A DNA stretch of 64,000 bases from Dorea_D hominis. Lineage in GTDB: Bacteria > Bacillota > Clostridia > Lachnospirales > Lachnospiraceae. The translations under genes and the position numbers were made by a program. Below the pieces are notes generated by a model. The model was given only the letters and a program-made list of their open reading frames with translations, ran no database searches and was not told the origin of the DNA. Within the stretch, counting starts at the first letter, position 1. Every line of letters begins with the position of its first letter. Shown piece after piece: positions 24,034 to 32,710 of this stretch. Where the stretch lies: assembly GCF_014287705.1 (NCBI RefSeq), contig NZ_JACOOY010000002.1, forward strand, positions 124,001 to 188,000, given 5' to 3'.

Positions 24034-24061
24034 CTGTTAAAAAATGAACAAGATGTTCATT
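24034..24061. promoter_or_regulatory. Rex-box-like site overlapping a second dyad, upstream of rnf
   Basis: CTGTTAAAAAATGAACAA (24034-24051) matches TTGTTAA-N4-TTAACAA at 12 of 14 specified positions. It overlaps a perfect dyad AATGAACA-AGA-TGTTCATT (24043-24061). Both lie about 95-120 bases upstream of rnfC. A TTGACA occurs at 24082 and a TATAGT at 24114, but 26 bases separate them, so the actual promoter is not clear. Confidence 0.5.
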
Positions 24062-24154
24062 AAAATGTACAAAAAAATCACTTGACACACTGGTAAGTCT
24101 GGTGCTTTTTGGGTATAGTTAATATGAAAATTAAAAGGAAGGAAGGAAAAGGGA

Positions 24155-25477
24155 ATGGCATTGTTAACTTTTAAGGGTGGTATTCATCCGGATGACGGTA
24201 AGCGTCTTGCAAAAGACAAGGCAATCGTTGATGTTAAACCCACAGGAGATCTGGTATATCCGGTTTCCCAGCACATCGGGGCGCCTGCCAATCCGATCGT
24301 AGCAGTTGGCGATCATGTTTTAAAAGGACAGATGATAGCAGAAGCCGGAGGATTTGTTTCTGCACCAATCTATGCTTCAGTATCAGGAACAGTTAAGGCG
24401 ATCGCTCCACATTTGAACCCGACTGGAGGTACTGTCAACAGCATTGTCATTGAAAATGATGGTGAATATAAAGAAGTAGAATATCCTGCGGTAAAACCAG
24501 TTGATGAGATGACAAAGGAAGAGATCCTTAACGCAATTGGCAACGCAGGTGTTGTTGGTATGGGAGGAGCAGGTTTCCCGACCAGAGTTAAGCTTTCTCC
24601 AAAAGAACCTGACAAGATTGATTACATTATTGCAAACTGTGCAGAATGTGAACCATATATCACAGCAGACTACAGAACAATGATCGAAACACCGGAGAAA
24701 CTGGTAGAAGGTATGAAGATCGTTCTGAGACTTTTCGATAACGCGAAAGGTATATTCGGTGTTGAGGATAACAAACCAGATTGTATCGCAAAATTAAAAG
24801 AACTCACAGCAGGTGACCCACGTCTGGAAGTTCTGGCGCTTAAGACAAAATACCCACAGGGTGGTGAGCGTCAGCTTATTTATGCGACGACAGGTCGTGC
24901 GATTAACTCTGCTATGCTTCCGGCAGATGCAGGATGCGTTGTAGACAACGTTGCAACACTTGTAAGCATTTATCAGGCTGTAGCAGAAGGAAAACCTTCT
25001 ATGGAACGTGTCGTAACAGTCAGCGGAGATGCAGTGAATGAACCAGGTAACTTCCGTGTTCCGTTTGGTATGAACCAGGCTGAGCTGGTAGAAGCTGCCG
25101 GTGGATTCAAGACAGAGCCGGAGAAATTGATTTCAGGTGGTCCGATGATGGGATTTGCAATGTTTTCACTAGATGTTCCGGTTACAAAGACATCATCATC
25201 CATTCTTGGATTTACAAAAGACGAAGTAGCAAAATTCGAGCCAACCGCATGTATTAACTGCGGACGATGCGTAGATGCCTGCCCAAGCCGTCTGATTCCA
25301 TCTCGACTTGCAGATTATGCAGAGCATCATGACGAAGAGACCTTTACAAAACATAATGGTCTGGAATGTATGGAATGTGGATCATGCAGTTTCGTCTGTC
25401 CGGCAAAACGTCAGTTGAAACAGGCAATCGGTTCTATGAGAAAAATTGCACTTGCTAATCGTAAGAAGAAAAAATAA
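24155..25477 (+). CDS. rnfC: Electron transport complex protein RnfC
   Basis: The NADH-binding peripheral subunit of the Rnf complex (ferredoxin:NAD+ oxidoreductase, Na+ or H+ pumping). The 440 residues show an N-terminal barrel-sandwich domain (TFKGGIHPDDGKRL), the NADH/FMN Rossmann region (GNAGVVGMGGAGFPTRVKL, about 125-145), an SLBB region, and two [4Fe-4S] motifs near the C-terminus: CINCGRCVDACP and CMECGSCSFVCP. Length is typical of the clostridial form. First gene of rnfCDGEAB. Confidence 0.96.
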   Translation: MALLTFKGGIHPDDGKRLAKDKAIVDVKPTGDLVYPVSQHIGAPANPIVAVGDHVLKGQMIAEAGGFVSAPIYASVSGTVKAIAPHLNPTGGTVNSIVIENDGEYKEVEYPAVKPVDEMTKEEILNAIGNAGVVGMGGAGFPTRVKLSPKEPDKIDYIIANCAECEPYITADYRTMIETPEKLVEGMKIVLRLFDNAKGIFGVEDNKPDCIAKLKELTAGDPRLEVLALKTKYPQGGERQLIYATTGRAINSAMLPADAGCVVDNVATLVSIYQAVAEGKPSMERVVTVSGDAVNEPGNFRVPFGMNQAELVEAAGGFKTEPEKLISGGPMMGFAMFSLDVPVTKTSSSILGFTKDEVAKFEPTACINCGRCVDACPSRLIPSRLADYAEHHDEETFTKHNGLECMECGSCSFVCPAKRQLKQAIGSMRKIALANRKKKK

Positions 25478-25503
25478 GAGAAGAGAGGAAGAGGTGAACA
25501 AAC

Positions 25504-26454
25504 GTGAGTGAGAACAATTATAAACTGTCATCTTCACCACATATTCGTGACAAAGTTACCTCCAGCAATATCATGCTTATGGTTGTTATTGCACTTTTGC
25601 CGGCTTCGGCATTCGGAGTTTATAACTTTGGAATACCAGCACTGATCGTACTGATCAGCACAACCGTATCAGCGGTTCTTACAGAGTACATATATGAGAA
25701 ACTGATGCACAAGAAGATTACCATCAACGACTGGAGTGCAGTTGTTACCGGTCTGTTGCTTGGCCTTAACATGCCGGCTTCAGCACCATGGTGGATGGGC
25801 GCTCTTGGTAGTGTATTTGCAATTCTCGTTGTAAAACAGTTATTCGGAGGACTGGGACAGAACTTCATGAACCCGGCGCTCGGTGCAAGATGTTTCCTGC
25901 TGATTTCTTTTGCAGGACCGATGACAAAGTTTGTTTACGATGGAGTATCCGGACCGACACCGCTTGCTACTTTAAAAGACGGTGGCTCTGTTGATTCCAT
26001 GAAGATGCTTATCGGAACAATTCCGGGAACAATCGGTGAGACATCTGTGATCGCAATCATTATCGGAGCAGTATTCCTTATTATGCTTGGTATTATTGAT
26101 TTGCGTATTCCGGGAACATACATTGTATCCTTTGTTATTTTCGTCGGAATTTTCGGACCATTTACAAAAGCACATGTAGGATTCTTTGATCCACAGTACA
26201 TCACAGCACACCTTTGCGGTGGTGGTCTGATGCTCGGAGCATGGTTCATGGCAACCGATTATGTAACATCTCCGATTACGAAAAAAGGACAGTATGTATA
26301 TGGTATCCTTCTTGGAGTACTGACCGGACTGTTCCGTCTGTTCGGTGGTTCCGCAGAAGGGGTATCTTATGCGATCATCATCAGTAACCTTTTAGTCCCA
26401 CTGATTGAAAGAGTTACTCTTCCAAAACCATTTGGTAAAGGAGGAGAAAAATAA
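25504..26454 (+). CDS. rnfD: Rnf subunit RnfD
   Basis: An integral membrane flavin-carrying subunit of 316 residues with about nine hydrophobic segments. The start is GTG at 25504 behind GAGGAAGAGGTG. Family marks include LSSSPHIRDKVTS at the N-terminus, QNFMNPALGARCFL, and FMATDYVTSPITKKGQ. The FMN-attachment threonine region (DGVSGPTPLATLK) is present at about residue 150. The stop overlaps the rnfG ATG by one base. Confidence 0.95.
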   Translation: MSENNYKLSSSPHIRDKVTSSNIMLMVVIALLPASAFGVYNFGIPALIVLISTTVSAVLTEYIYEKLMHKKITINDWSAVVTGLLLGLNMPASAPWWMGALGSVFAILVVKQLFGGLGQNFMNPALGARCFLLISFAGPMTKFVYDGVSGPTPLATLKDGGSVDSMKMLIGTIPGTIGETSVIAIIIGAVFLIMLGIIDLRIPGTYIVSFVIFVGIFGPFTKAHVGFFDPQYITAHLCGGGLMLGAWFMATDYVTSPITKKGQYVYGILLGVLTGLFRLFGGSAEGVSYAIIISNLLVPLIERVTLPKPFGKGGEK

Positions 26455-27038
26455 TGAAGAAAAATCCAATTATTAAGAATGCACTTATTCTTACAATTAT
26501 TACATTAATCGCAGGATTAGGTCTTGGCTTTGTATATGAGATCACCAAAAACCCGATCGCACAGGCGCAGGAAAAAGCTAAGAAAGAAGCATGGCAGGCG
26601 GTATTTACAGATGTAGATGCGAATGCTTTTGAAGCACAGGACGTAGATGCGAAGATTGCAGATAAAGCGATCAAATCAGTCGGTGCAAAAGCAACTGTCG
26701 ATGAAGTCTGTAAAGCAGGTGACAAAGGATATGTAATCACAACCACAGACAAGGAAGGTTATGGTGGAGATATCCAGATTACAGTAGGTATTACTTCTGA
26801 TGGTACAGTAAACGGAATTTCTATCTTATCGATCAGCGAGACAGCCGGTCTTGGTATGAAAGCAAAAGAGCCGAAGTTCTACAATCAGTACAAGGGCAAG
26901 AAAGCTGAGAAATTCGTTGTATCAAAAGATGGTGGAGACGGTGAACAGATCGATGCAATCAGTGGTGCAACAATTACATCACGTGCAGTTACAGGAGCTG
27001 TCAACGTAGCACTGGCTTATTATCAGAATGCATTTTAG
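26454..27038 (+). CDS. rnfG: Rnf subunit RnfG
   Basis: A 194-residue subunit with one N-terminal membrane helix (about 8-28) and an exterior FMN-binding domain. The covalent FMN motif SGAT, with Thr173, is present in DAISGATITSRAV. GLGMKAKEPKF is also typical. It passes electrons across the membrane within Rnf. The gene is coupled to rnfD by the overlap TAATG. Confidence 0.95.
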   Translation: MKKNPIIKNALILTIITLIAGLGLGFVYEITKNPIAQAQEKAKKEAWQAVFTDVDANAFEAQDVDAKIADKAIKSVGAKATVDEVCKAGDKGYVITTTDKEGYGGDIQITVGITSDGTVNGISILSISETAGLGMKAKEPKFYNQYKGKKAEKFVVSKDGGDGEQIDAISGATITSRAVTGAVNVALAYYQNAF

Positions 27039-27050
27039 GAGGTAGCAGAC

Positions 27051-27770
27051 ATGAACAGATGTACTGAAAGACTATATAATGGTTTAGTTAAAGAGAATCC
27101 TACCTTCGTGCTGATGCTTGGTATGTGTCCTACACTTGCCGTAACTACATCCGCAACCAATGGTGTTGGTATGGGTTTGTCAACAACAGTAGTATTGGTA
27201 TTATCCAATATGCTGATTTCCATGTTACGTAAGATCATCCCGGATTCAGTCAGAATGCCGGCATTCATCGTAGTCGTAGCATCATTCGTAACAATTGTAC
27301 AGTTTCTTCTGGAAGGTTTTGTACCGAGTCTTTATGACGCACTTGGTCTTTACATTCCACTGATCGTAGTAAACTGTATTATCTTAGGACGTGCAGAAAG
27401 CTATGCTTCCAAGAACCCGGTTCTTCCGTCAATCTTTGACGGTATCGGTATGGGACTTGGATTTACTGTAGGTCTTACATGTATTGGTATTGTACGTGAG
27501 CTGATCGGAGCAGGACAGATCTTCGGTAAACAGATTATTCCGATCGCTGACGAAGCAGCAGGAAAAGCCGGATATGTACCGGTTACAATCTTTATTCTTG
27601 CACCGGGAGCATTCCTGGTACTTGCAGGACTGGTTGCTCTTCAGAACAAGATCAAAGCCAATGCTGCCAAGAGGGGTAAAGAAGTTGTAGAAGCTAAGGG
27701 ATGCGGCGAAGGCTGTGCATCATGTAATGGATGCGGCGGAAAAGTATTCCCTACAGGAAACGAAGAATAG
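27051..27770 (+). CDS. rnfE: Rnf subunit RnfE, with a Cys-rich C-terminal tail
   Basis: A membrane subunit of 239 residues with about six TMs, paralogous to RnfA. The half-site cysteine motifs that hold the intramembrane FeS cluster are visible: GMCPTLAVTTS (about 25-35) and NCIILGRAESYAS (about 105-118). After the last TM the tail ends with EAKGCGEGCASCNGCGGK, four cysteines in 13 residues, which is not part of the core RnfE fold. Confidence 0.94.
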   Translation: MNRCTERLYNGLVKENPTFVLMLGMCPTLAVTTSATNGVGMGLSTTVVLVLSNMLISMLRKIIPDSVRMPAFIVVVASFVTIVQFLLEGFVPSLYDALGLYIPLIVVNCIILGRAESYASKNPVLPSIFDGIGMGLGFTVGLTCIGIVRELIGAGQIFGKQIIPIADEAAGKAGYVPVTIFILAPGAFLVLAGLVALQNKIKANAAKRGKEVVEAKGCGEGCASCNGCGGKVFPTGNEE

Positions 27771-27783
27771 GAGGAGTACATAG

Positions 27784-28359
27784 ATGAAAGAATTATTACT
27801 TATCGCAATTGGATCTGCGATTGTCAACAACGTTGTACTCAGCCAGTTCCTGGGAATCTGTCCATTCCTTGGAGTATCCAAAAAGGTTGAGACTGCTTCC
27901 GGTATGGGAGGAGCTGTAATCTTCGTTATTACAATCGCATCATTCTTTACAAGTTTGATTTATAAGTTTATTTTGTTACCATTGAATATTTCTTACCTGC
28001 AGACGATCGTATTCATTCTCGTAATCGCTGCACTGGTACAGTTTGTAGAGATGTTCCTGAAGAAGAGCATGCCGTCTCTGTATAATGCACTTGGTGTGTA
28101 TCTTCCTCTGATCACAACAAACTGTGCAGTACTTGGTGTAGCACTTACAAACGTTCAGAATGAGTATTCTATTCTGGAAGGTGTGATCAATGGTATCGGT
28201 ACTTCTGTCGGATTTGCAATCGCAATTGTGATCATGGCAGGTATCCGTGAAAAGATCGAATACAATGATGTATCTGAGTCATTCCAGGGAACTCCTATCG
28301 TACTGCTTACAGCAGCACTGATGTCAATTGCGTTCTTTGGATTCTCAGGATTAATATAG
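27784..28359 (+). CDS. rnfA: Rnf subunit RnfA
   Basis: A 191-residue, six-TM subunit. Conserved LSQFLGICPFLGVSKKV (about 20-36) and LITTNCAVLGVALTN (about 107-121) carry the paired cysteines that, together with RnfE, coordinate the intramembrane FeS centre in the ion path. GGAGG precedes the ATG. Length is normal for the family. Confidence 0.96.
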   Translation: MKELLLIAIGSAIVNNVVLSQFLGICPFLGVSKKVETASGMGGAVIFVITIASFFTSLIYKFILLPLNISYLQTIVFILVIAALVQFVEMFLKKSMPSLYNALGVYLPLITTNCAVLGVALTNVQNEYSILEGVINGIGTSVGFAIAIVIMAGIREKIEYNDVSESFQGTPIVLLTAALMSIAFFGFSGLI

Positions 28360-28372
28360 GAGGAAACAGACT

Positions 28373-29164
28373 ATGAGTATAACAGGTATTATTTTAGCTG
28401 CTGCAATCGTAGGCGGCACCGGATTATTCATTGGTGTGTTCCTTGGTATTGCAGGAAAGAAATTTGCAGTAGAAGTAGATGAGAGAGAAGAAGCAATCCT
28501 TGAAGTATTGCCTGGAAACAACTGTGGTGGTTGTGGATATGCAGGATGTTCCGGACTTGCAGCTGCTATTGTGAAAGGCGAAGCTGAAGTTGGAGGATGT
28601 CCGGTCGGTGGAGCTCCGGTTGCAGCAAAGATTGGTGCGATCATGGGACAGGAAGCCGGTGCACAGGTACACGAAGTAGCATTTGTAAAATGTGCAGGAA
28701 CCTGTGACAAAGCAAAACAGGAATATGAATATCACGGACTGAACGACTGTGTTATGATGAACATGATGCAGGCGGGAGGACCGAAAGGATGTAATTATGG
28801 ATGTCTTGGAGAAGGAACATGTGTGAAAGCCTGTCCGTTTGATGCCATCCATATTGTAAACGGAGTTGCTGTTGTAGATAAAGAAGCATGTAAAGCATGT
28901 GGTAAATGTGTGGCAGTTTGTCCGAAACACCTGATCGAGATTGTACCGTATGACCAGAAACACCTCGTACAGTGCAGCTCTAAGGACAAAGGTAAAGATG
29001 TTATGTCTGTATGTTCCGTTGGATGTATCGGATGTAAGATGTGTGAGAAGATCTGTAAATTCGACGCTGTTAAGGTTGAGAATAACATTGCACATATTGA
29101 TCCGGAAAAATGTATCGGATGCGGTGCATGTGCAGCAAAATGTCCGAAGAAGATCATTCTGTAG
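28373..29164 (+). CDS. rnfB: Rnf subunit RnfB (ferredoxin-type electron entry subunit)
   Basis: A 263-residue subunit: N-terminal membrane helix (about 3-25), then the four-Cys motif CGGCGYAGC...CPVGG (about 47-80). Further [4Fe-4S] motifs follow: CNYGCLGEGTCVKACP, CKACGKCVAVCP, CIGCKMCEKICK and CIGCGACAAKCP. It accepts electrons from reduced ferredoxin. The stop is at 29164. A DUF2752 gene starts 50 bases downstream. Confidence 0.96.
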   Translation: MSITGIILAAAIVGGTGLFIGVFLGIAGKKFAVEVDEREEAILEVLPGNNCGGCGYAGCSGLAAAIVKGEAEVGGCPVGGAPVAAKIGAIMGQEAGAQVHEVAFVKCAGTCDKAKQEYEYHGLNDCVMMNMMQAGGPKGCNYGCLGEGTCVKACPFDAIHIVNGVAVVDKEACKACGKCVAVCPKHLIEIVPYDQKHLVQCSSKDKGKDVMSVCSVGCIGCKMCEKICKFDAVKVENNIAHIDPEKCIGCGACAAKCPKKIIL

Positions 29165-29213
29165 AAGAACGTCTTTTTCAGAGATTTATGAAATTGGGAT
29201 ACAGGAGAATCGT

Positions 29214-29690
29214 ATGAAAAGATCTTTCAAAACGATAATATCCGAAGGATATGAACAATTCATAAAAGATATAAAGCAAACAAAATGGGCGATTATTGTT
29301 ATAATCGCCTATTTTGTGTTTGGTAGAAAATTTATTTATAGTATTTGTCCGCTCATTATTCTTACCGGATATCCATGTCCGTCCTGCGGACTTACAAGAG
29401 CCGGTATCCGGCTATTGCATTTTGATTTTGAAGGAGCATGGCATATGCATCCATTTATCTATGTGGTTGCAATTCTTGTATTTCACTATTGTTGGAACCG
29501 TTATATCAGGCTTCAGTTAAGGCAGCCAAAGAGTATGAAGATACTTGCAGGAATCGCACTTGTGGCACTTGTGATTTTTTATATTTACCGCATGGTGTGT
29601 TATTTTCCGGGGGAACCACCGATGAGCTATTACTCTGGGAATCTGCTGCATACTTGCAAAAATTTCCTTGCAAATTTATTTGTCCAATGA
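29214..29690 (+). CDS. DUF2752 family membrane protein
   Basis: A 158-residue protein starting MKRSFKTII behind ACAGGAGAAT; a longer frame from 28941 is inside rnfB and is not used. It has TM segments at about residues 25-45, 80-98 and 105-125. The family motif YPCPSCGLTRAGIRLL lies at about 53-68, followed by GAWHMHPF. The function of DUF2752 is not established. It lies close behind rnfB and could be the last gene of the rnf transcript, but a terminator-like hairpin sits inside its own 5' coding region. Confidence 0.85.
   Translation: MKRSFKTIISEGYEQFIKDIKQTKWAIIVIIAYFVFGRKFIYSICPLIILTGYPCPSCGLTRAGIRLLHFDFEGAWHMHPFIYVVAILVFHYCWNRYIRLQLRQPKSMKILAGIALVALVIFYIYRMVCYFPGEPPMSYYSGNLLHTCKNFLANLFVQ
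29282..29315 (+). terminator. Intragenic terminator-like hairpin within the DUF2752 gene
   Basis: GGCGATTAT (29288-29296) pairs with ATAATCGCC (29301-29309) around a TGTT loop. The helix can extend to 15 bp with the flanking AAAATG and TATTTT. The bases after the core stem are TATTTTGTGTTT. It has the shape of a rho-independent terminator, about 70 bases inside the coding sequence and 125 bases after rnfB. It may end most rnf transcripts; this is inferred from sequence only. Confidence 0.5.
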
Positions 29691-29786
29691 TTTTATATAA
29701 TAAATTTTTAATTTGGATATCATTCCGAAACCTGTGTCAACAGAATGAATCTGTATCAAATCTGTTAATCATTCTGAATAACAGGA

Positions 29787-31079
29787 TTATTCGGTGTCAA
29801 CTCTTATGATCTGCTGTCTGTATTCATTAAAGAATGGAATCTTAAACTTATCAGTTAAAACACTCTCATATAAATTAGCAGCCTGGATATCTGTGTGGAG
29901 CATGGAAAGCCCTGTCTCTGATAAGCTGTCTGTCTGTGTTAGCTTCGTAATCAATGGGATGCGAGAAGTCTGCTTAAGTATTGTAAGGACAGAAGACTGA
30001 TCCATTCGGAAACCGAGAAGGCGTGCATACTGACAATTTCCACGAGCCTGATAATCCAGCATATCTGCGGTTTTAATCTGCAAAAGAATATGAAGCAGTG
30101 ACCGGCTGATTCTTGTATAGGTAAGATCTCTTGATTTCAGAAGATCACAAAACTGTTCGTAAGAGATCAGGTCATCAATGTGATTCATGATCCGGTTTGC
30201 AAGATCCTCTGTGATATCAAGATATTTCATAAGAGAATCTGAAGTTTCGTTCATAAGCCGGTATTTCAGAAGAAGTGAAAAATCATTTGCATATACCGGA
30301 TACCGAATCAGGTGTGTATCCCGAAGAAGATCAATGCAAGCAGAAGGTACCTGGTCTTCCAGTCTTGTCAGTACATCAGAGAGCGGTGGTTCGTCGTAAA
30401 TGCTGTCACTTCTTAAATGAATCGAACTTCCGGCCTGCGCAAGGAGTCTGCGGATCGCAGAGGCAGAACTGTAATTTCCGGACAGATCCCGATCATGATA
30501 ACCGGACTCTTTACGCTGGATTGTATAGCCTTTGATCAGGCTTCCGGTCTGATATAATGCTTTGATATATTCGATGCCGAGAATGTTGTTCGGTTCATCC
30601 AGTACCTGATCCACATTTTCATCTTTTAAATAGGAGGATAATGCCTGCTGCCTTGCGCGCGGAAAAGAAAGCCCCTTGCGCAGTGCTTCTTTCAGATAGA
30701 AGGTATAATCCTCCGGTTCCTCTGTAAGAATCCCGGCGATACGTTCCAGTAGTGCATAGTTTCCACATTCACTTCCGAAACAGAGTGCATCTACACAGCC
30801 AAGATGGTTAAGCAAAGAAACAGCACCTGTGGCGAAATATTCGGCGCTTCCAGTTGCGTAGCAGACCGGAAGTTCAAAGACGGCGGCAACACCACTTTCC
30901 AGAGCTACCTGGGCGCGCAGATGCTTTGGCATGATCGCGGGTGTTCCACGCTGTACATAATTTCCACTCATAATAACAAGAACAGCGTCTGCTCCGGTGA
31001 TTTCTTTTGCTTTTCTTATATGGTATAAATGCCCGTTATGAAAGGGATTGTATTCAGCAATCAGTCCGACAATTTTCAT
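29787..31079 (-). CDS. tmcAL: tRNA(Met) cytidine acetate ligase-type nucleotidyltransferase
   Basis: TmcAL (YlbM family) acetylates or otherwise modifies the wobble cytidine of elongator tRNA-Met using acetate and ATP. The 430 residues start MKIVGLIAEYNPFHNGHLYH with the HxGH nucleotidyltransferase motif at about 14-17. PKHLRAQVALESG, FELPVCYATGSAEYFA and LCFGSEC follow, all hallmarks of COG1323. The gene typically precedes pta-ackA in clostridia, as here although on the opposite strand with mgtE between. Confidence 0.9.
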   Translation of the reverse strand: MKIVGLIAEYNPFHNGHLYHIRKAKEITGADAVLVIMSGNYVQRGTPAIMPKHLRAQVALESGVAAVFELPVCYATGSAEYFATGAVSLLNHLGCVDALCFGSECGNYALLERIAGILTEEPEDYTFYLKEALRKGLSFPRARQQALSSYLKDENVDQVLDEPNNILGIEYIKALYQTGSLIKGYTIQRKESGYHDRDLSGNYSSASAIRRLLAQAGSSIHLRSDSIYDEPPLSDVLTRLEDQVPSACIDLLRDTHLIRYPVYANDFSLLLKYRLMNETSDSLMKYLDITEDLANRIMNHIDDLISYEQFCDLLKSRDLTYTRISRSLLHILLQIKTADMLDYQARGNCQYARLLGFRMDQSSVLTILKQTSRIPLITKLTQTDSLSETGLSMLHTDIQAANLYESVLTDKFKIPFFNEYRQQIIRVDTE

Positions 31080-31111
31080 AAAAAATCTCCTTGTATATCT
31101 ATTTGAAATTG

Positions 31112-31141
31112 ATTATACTATAAAAAGGGACTTTAGGTCAA
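31112..31141 (-). promoter_or_regulatory. Promoter of tmcAL
   Basis: On the minus strand TTGACC (31141-31136), an 18-base spacer and TATAAT (31117-31112), about 30 bases upstream of the start codon. Confidence 0.65.
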
Positions 31142-31204
31142 AAAAGTCATTATTTTCACATTTTGTTTATTACAATTGTTTTCAGGAGAGAAAGGAGGAT
31201 ATAT

Positions 31205-32566
31205 ATGAGCCAGGAAATCGAAGATATACTGACAGAAGATGAGATTAAAGAGATGTTGGAAAATCGGCAGTACAAAGAATTAAAAGAACAACTGGAAAGT
31301 AATATGTATCCTGTTGACCTCGCTGAGATTTTAGAGGATTTTGACCAGAAGCAGCTTGTTATGATCTTCCGGCTTCTTGCTAAAGAAGAAGCGGCTGAGA
31401 CGTTTACTTATATGAACAGTGACATGCGTGAGATTCTGATTAATGCACTGACTGATTCCGAGCTGGAAGAAGTCATGGAAGAGATGTATCTGGATGATAC
31501 GGTCGATGTGCTGGAGGAGATGCCGGCGAATGTTGTTGACCGTCTCCTGATGGTGACAGATGAAGAGACAAGAGTGCAGATCAATCAGCTCCTGCAATAT
31601 CCGGAGGACAGTGCGGGCAGCATTATGAATGTGGAGTATATTGCACTCCGTAAAGAGATGACGGTTGCAGAATCTATTTTGAAGATTCGTCAGGTCGGTT
31701 TGAACCGGGAGACAATTTATACCTGTTATGTCACGGAAAAGCGTAAGCTTATCGGTCTTGTAGATGTCAAAGAATTACTGACGACCAGTGAATCGAAGAC
31801 AGTGGAAGAGATCATGGAGACAAACATGCTCTATGCACATACAACAGATGACCAGGAGGAAGTTGCACTGACGATCCGCAAATACGGTCTGATCGCACTT
31901 CCAATCGTAGACCATGAGATGTGTATGGTCGGTATCGTAACAGTAGATGACGCAATGGATGTATTGCAGGAAGAGACGACGGAAGATATCAGTATCATGG
32001 CGGGTGTCAATCCGAATGAAGAATCTTATTTTGGGACAACGGTTATGGAACATGTGAAGAGCCGAATCCCATGGCTTCTGTTTCTGATGCTATCGGCAAC
32101 CGTGACACAGATGATCATGAACAGTTATGAATCAGCGCTTGCCATTATGCCGCAGCTCGCAGGATTTGTCCCGATGTTGACAGGTACCGGAGGAAACTGC
32201 GGTTCCCAGAGCTCAACACTGGTGATCCGGGGACTGGCAGTCGGCGAGATTGAATTCCGGGATCTCCTGAAAGTAATATGGAAAGAAATCCGTATCGCAG
32301 TATGTATCAGTATTGTGCTTGCTGTGGTAAATGGACTGCGAATTATGCTGATGGGGCAGGGCGATGCGCTGATGGCATTTACGATCGGTCTGACGATGGC
32401 TTGTACCGTTGTGATCGCCAAAGTTGTTGGATGTACACTTCCGCTTATCGCAAAGCGGGTAGGTCTGGACCCGGCGATTATGGCAACACCTCTGATTTCA
32501 ACACTGGTAGATATCAGCACGATCAGCGTATACTTTGCAATTGTCAGTGCAGTATTTCAGTTATAG
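31205..32566 (+). CDS. mgtE: Magnesium transporter MgtE
   Basis: A homodimeric Mg2+ channel. The start at 31205 (MSQEIEDIL) is set by AAAGGAGG at 31189-31196. The order is as expected for the 453-residue family: the MgtE_N helical repeat domain (about 20-125), two CBS domains (about 130-255) with a long plug helix, and five TMs (about 280-450). Conserved GTGGNCGSQSSTLVIRGLA and the C-terminal PLISTLVDISTISVYF around the pore aspartate are present. No M-box riboswitch is visible in the short leader. Confidence 0.94.
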   Translation: MSQEIEDILTEDEIKEMLENRQYKELKEQLESNMYPVDLAEILEDFDQKQLVMIFRLLAKEEAAETFTYMNSDMREILINALTDSELEEVMEEMYLDDTVDVLEEMPANVVDRLLMVTDEETRVQINQLLQYPEDSAGSIMNVEYIALRKEMTVAESILKIRQVGLNRETIYTCYVTEKRKLIGLVDVKELLTTSESKTVEEIMETNMLYAHTTDDQEEVALTIRKYGLIALPIVDHEMCMVGIVTVDDAMDVLQEETTEDISIMAGVNPNEESYFGTTVMEHVKSRIPWLLFLMLSATVTQMIMNSYESALAIMPQLAGFVPMLTGTGGNCGSQSSTLVIRGLAVGEIEFRDLLKVIWKEIRIAVCISIVLAVVNGLRIMLMGQGDALMAFTIGLTMACTVVIAKVVGCTLPLIAKRVGLDPAIMATPLISTLVDISTISVYFAIVSAVFQL

Positions 32567-32634
32567 ATGCGTGATATATGCATATAGACAGAAAAAATGA
32601 GATAAAGTGACAGAATGTATGAAAAAATACACAT

Positions 32635-32660
32635 AAGAGACCTTGTTTGCAAGGTCTCTT
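32635..32660 (+). terminator. Terminator after mgtE
   Basis: An 11-bp perfect stem AAGAGACCTTG / CAAGGTCTCTT with a TTTG loop, followed by TGTATTATAATAG. The trailing bases overlap the -10 of the pta promoter. Confidence 0.8.
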
Positions 32661-32671
32661 TGTATTATAAT
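32643..32671 (+). promoter_or_regulatory. Candidate promoter for pta-ackA overlapping the mgtE terminator
   Basis: A perfect -10 TATAAT (32666-32671) with a weak -35 TTGTTT (32643-32648) at 17-base spacing. The -35 falls within the terminator hairpin. Confidence 0.5.
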
Positions 32672-32710
32672 AGTCCTATCTGAGAAAATATGGAAAGGAG
32701 TCTATTTATC

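Noticed and set aside
24082..24119. TTGACA and TATAGT as a promoter pair for rnfC
   Set aside because: They are 26 bases apart, too far for a sigma-A promoter; the true start is left open.
28424..29095. Minus-strand frame of 223 codons across rnfB
   Set aside because: It is Cys/Ser/Thr-rich because it mirrors the ferredoxin motifs of rnfB; it has no ribosome binding site and no recognisable protein.
31080..31204. Possible M-box magnesium riboswitch before mgtE
   Set aside because: The leader is only about 125 bases, is shared with the divergent tmcAL promoter and shows no extended conserved stem structure.
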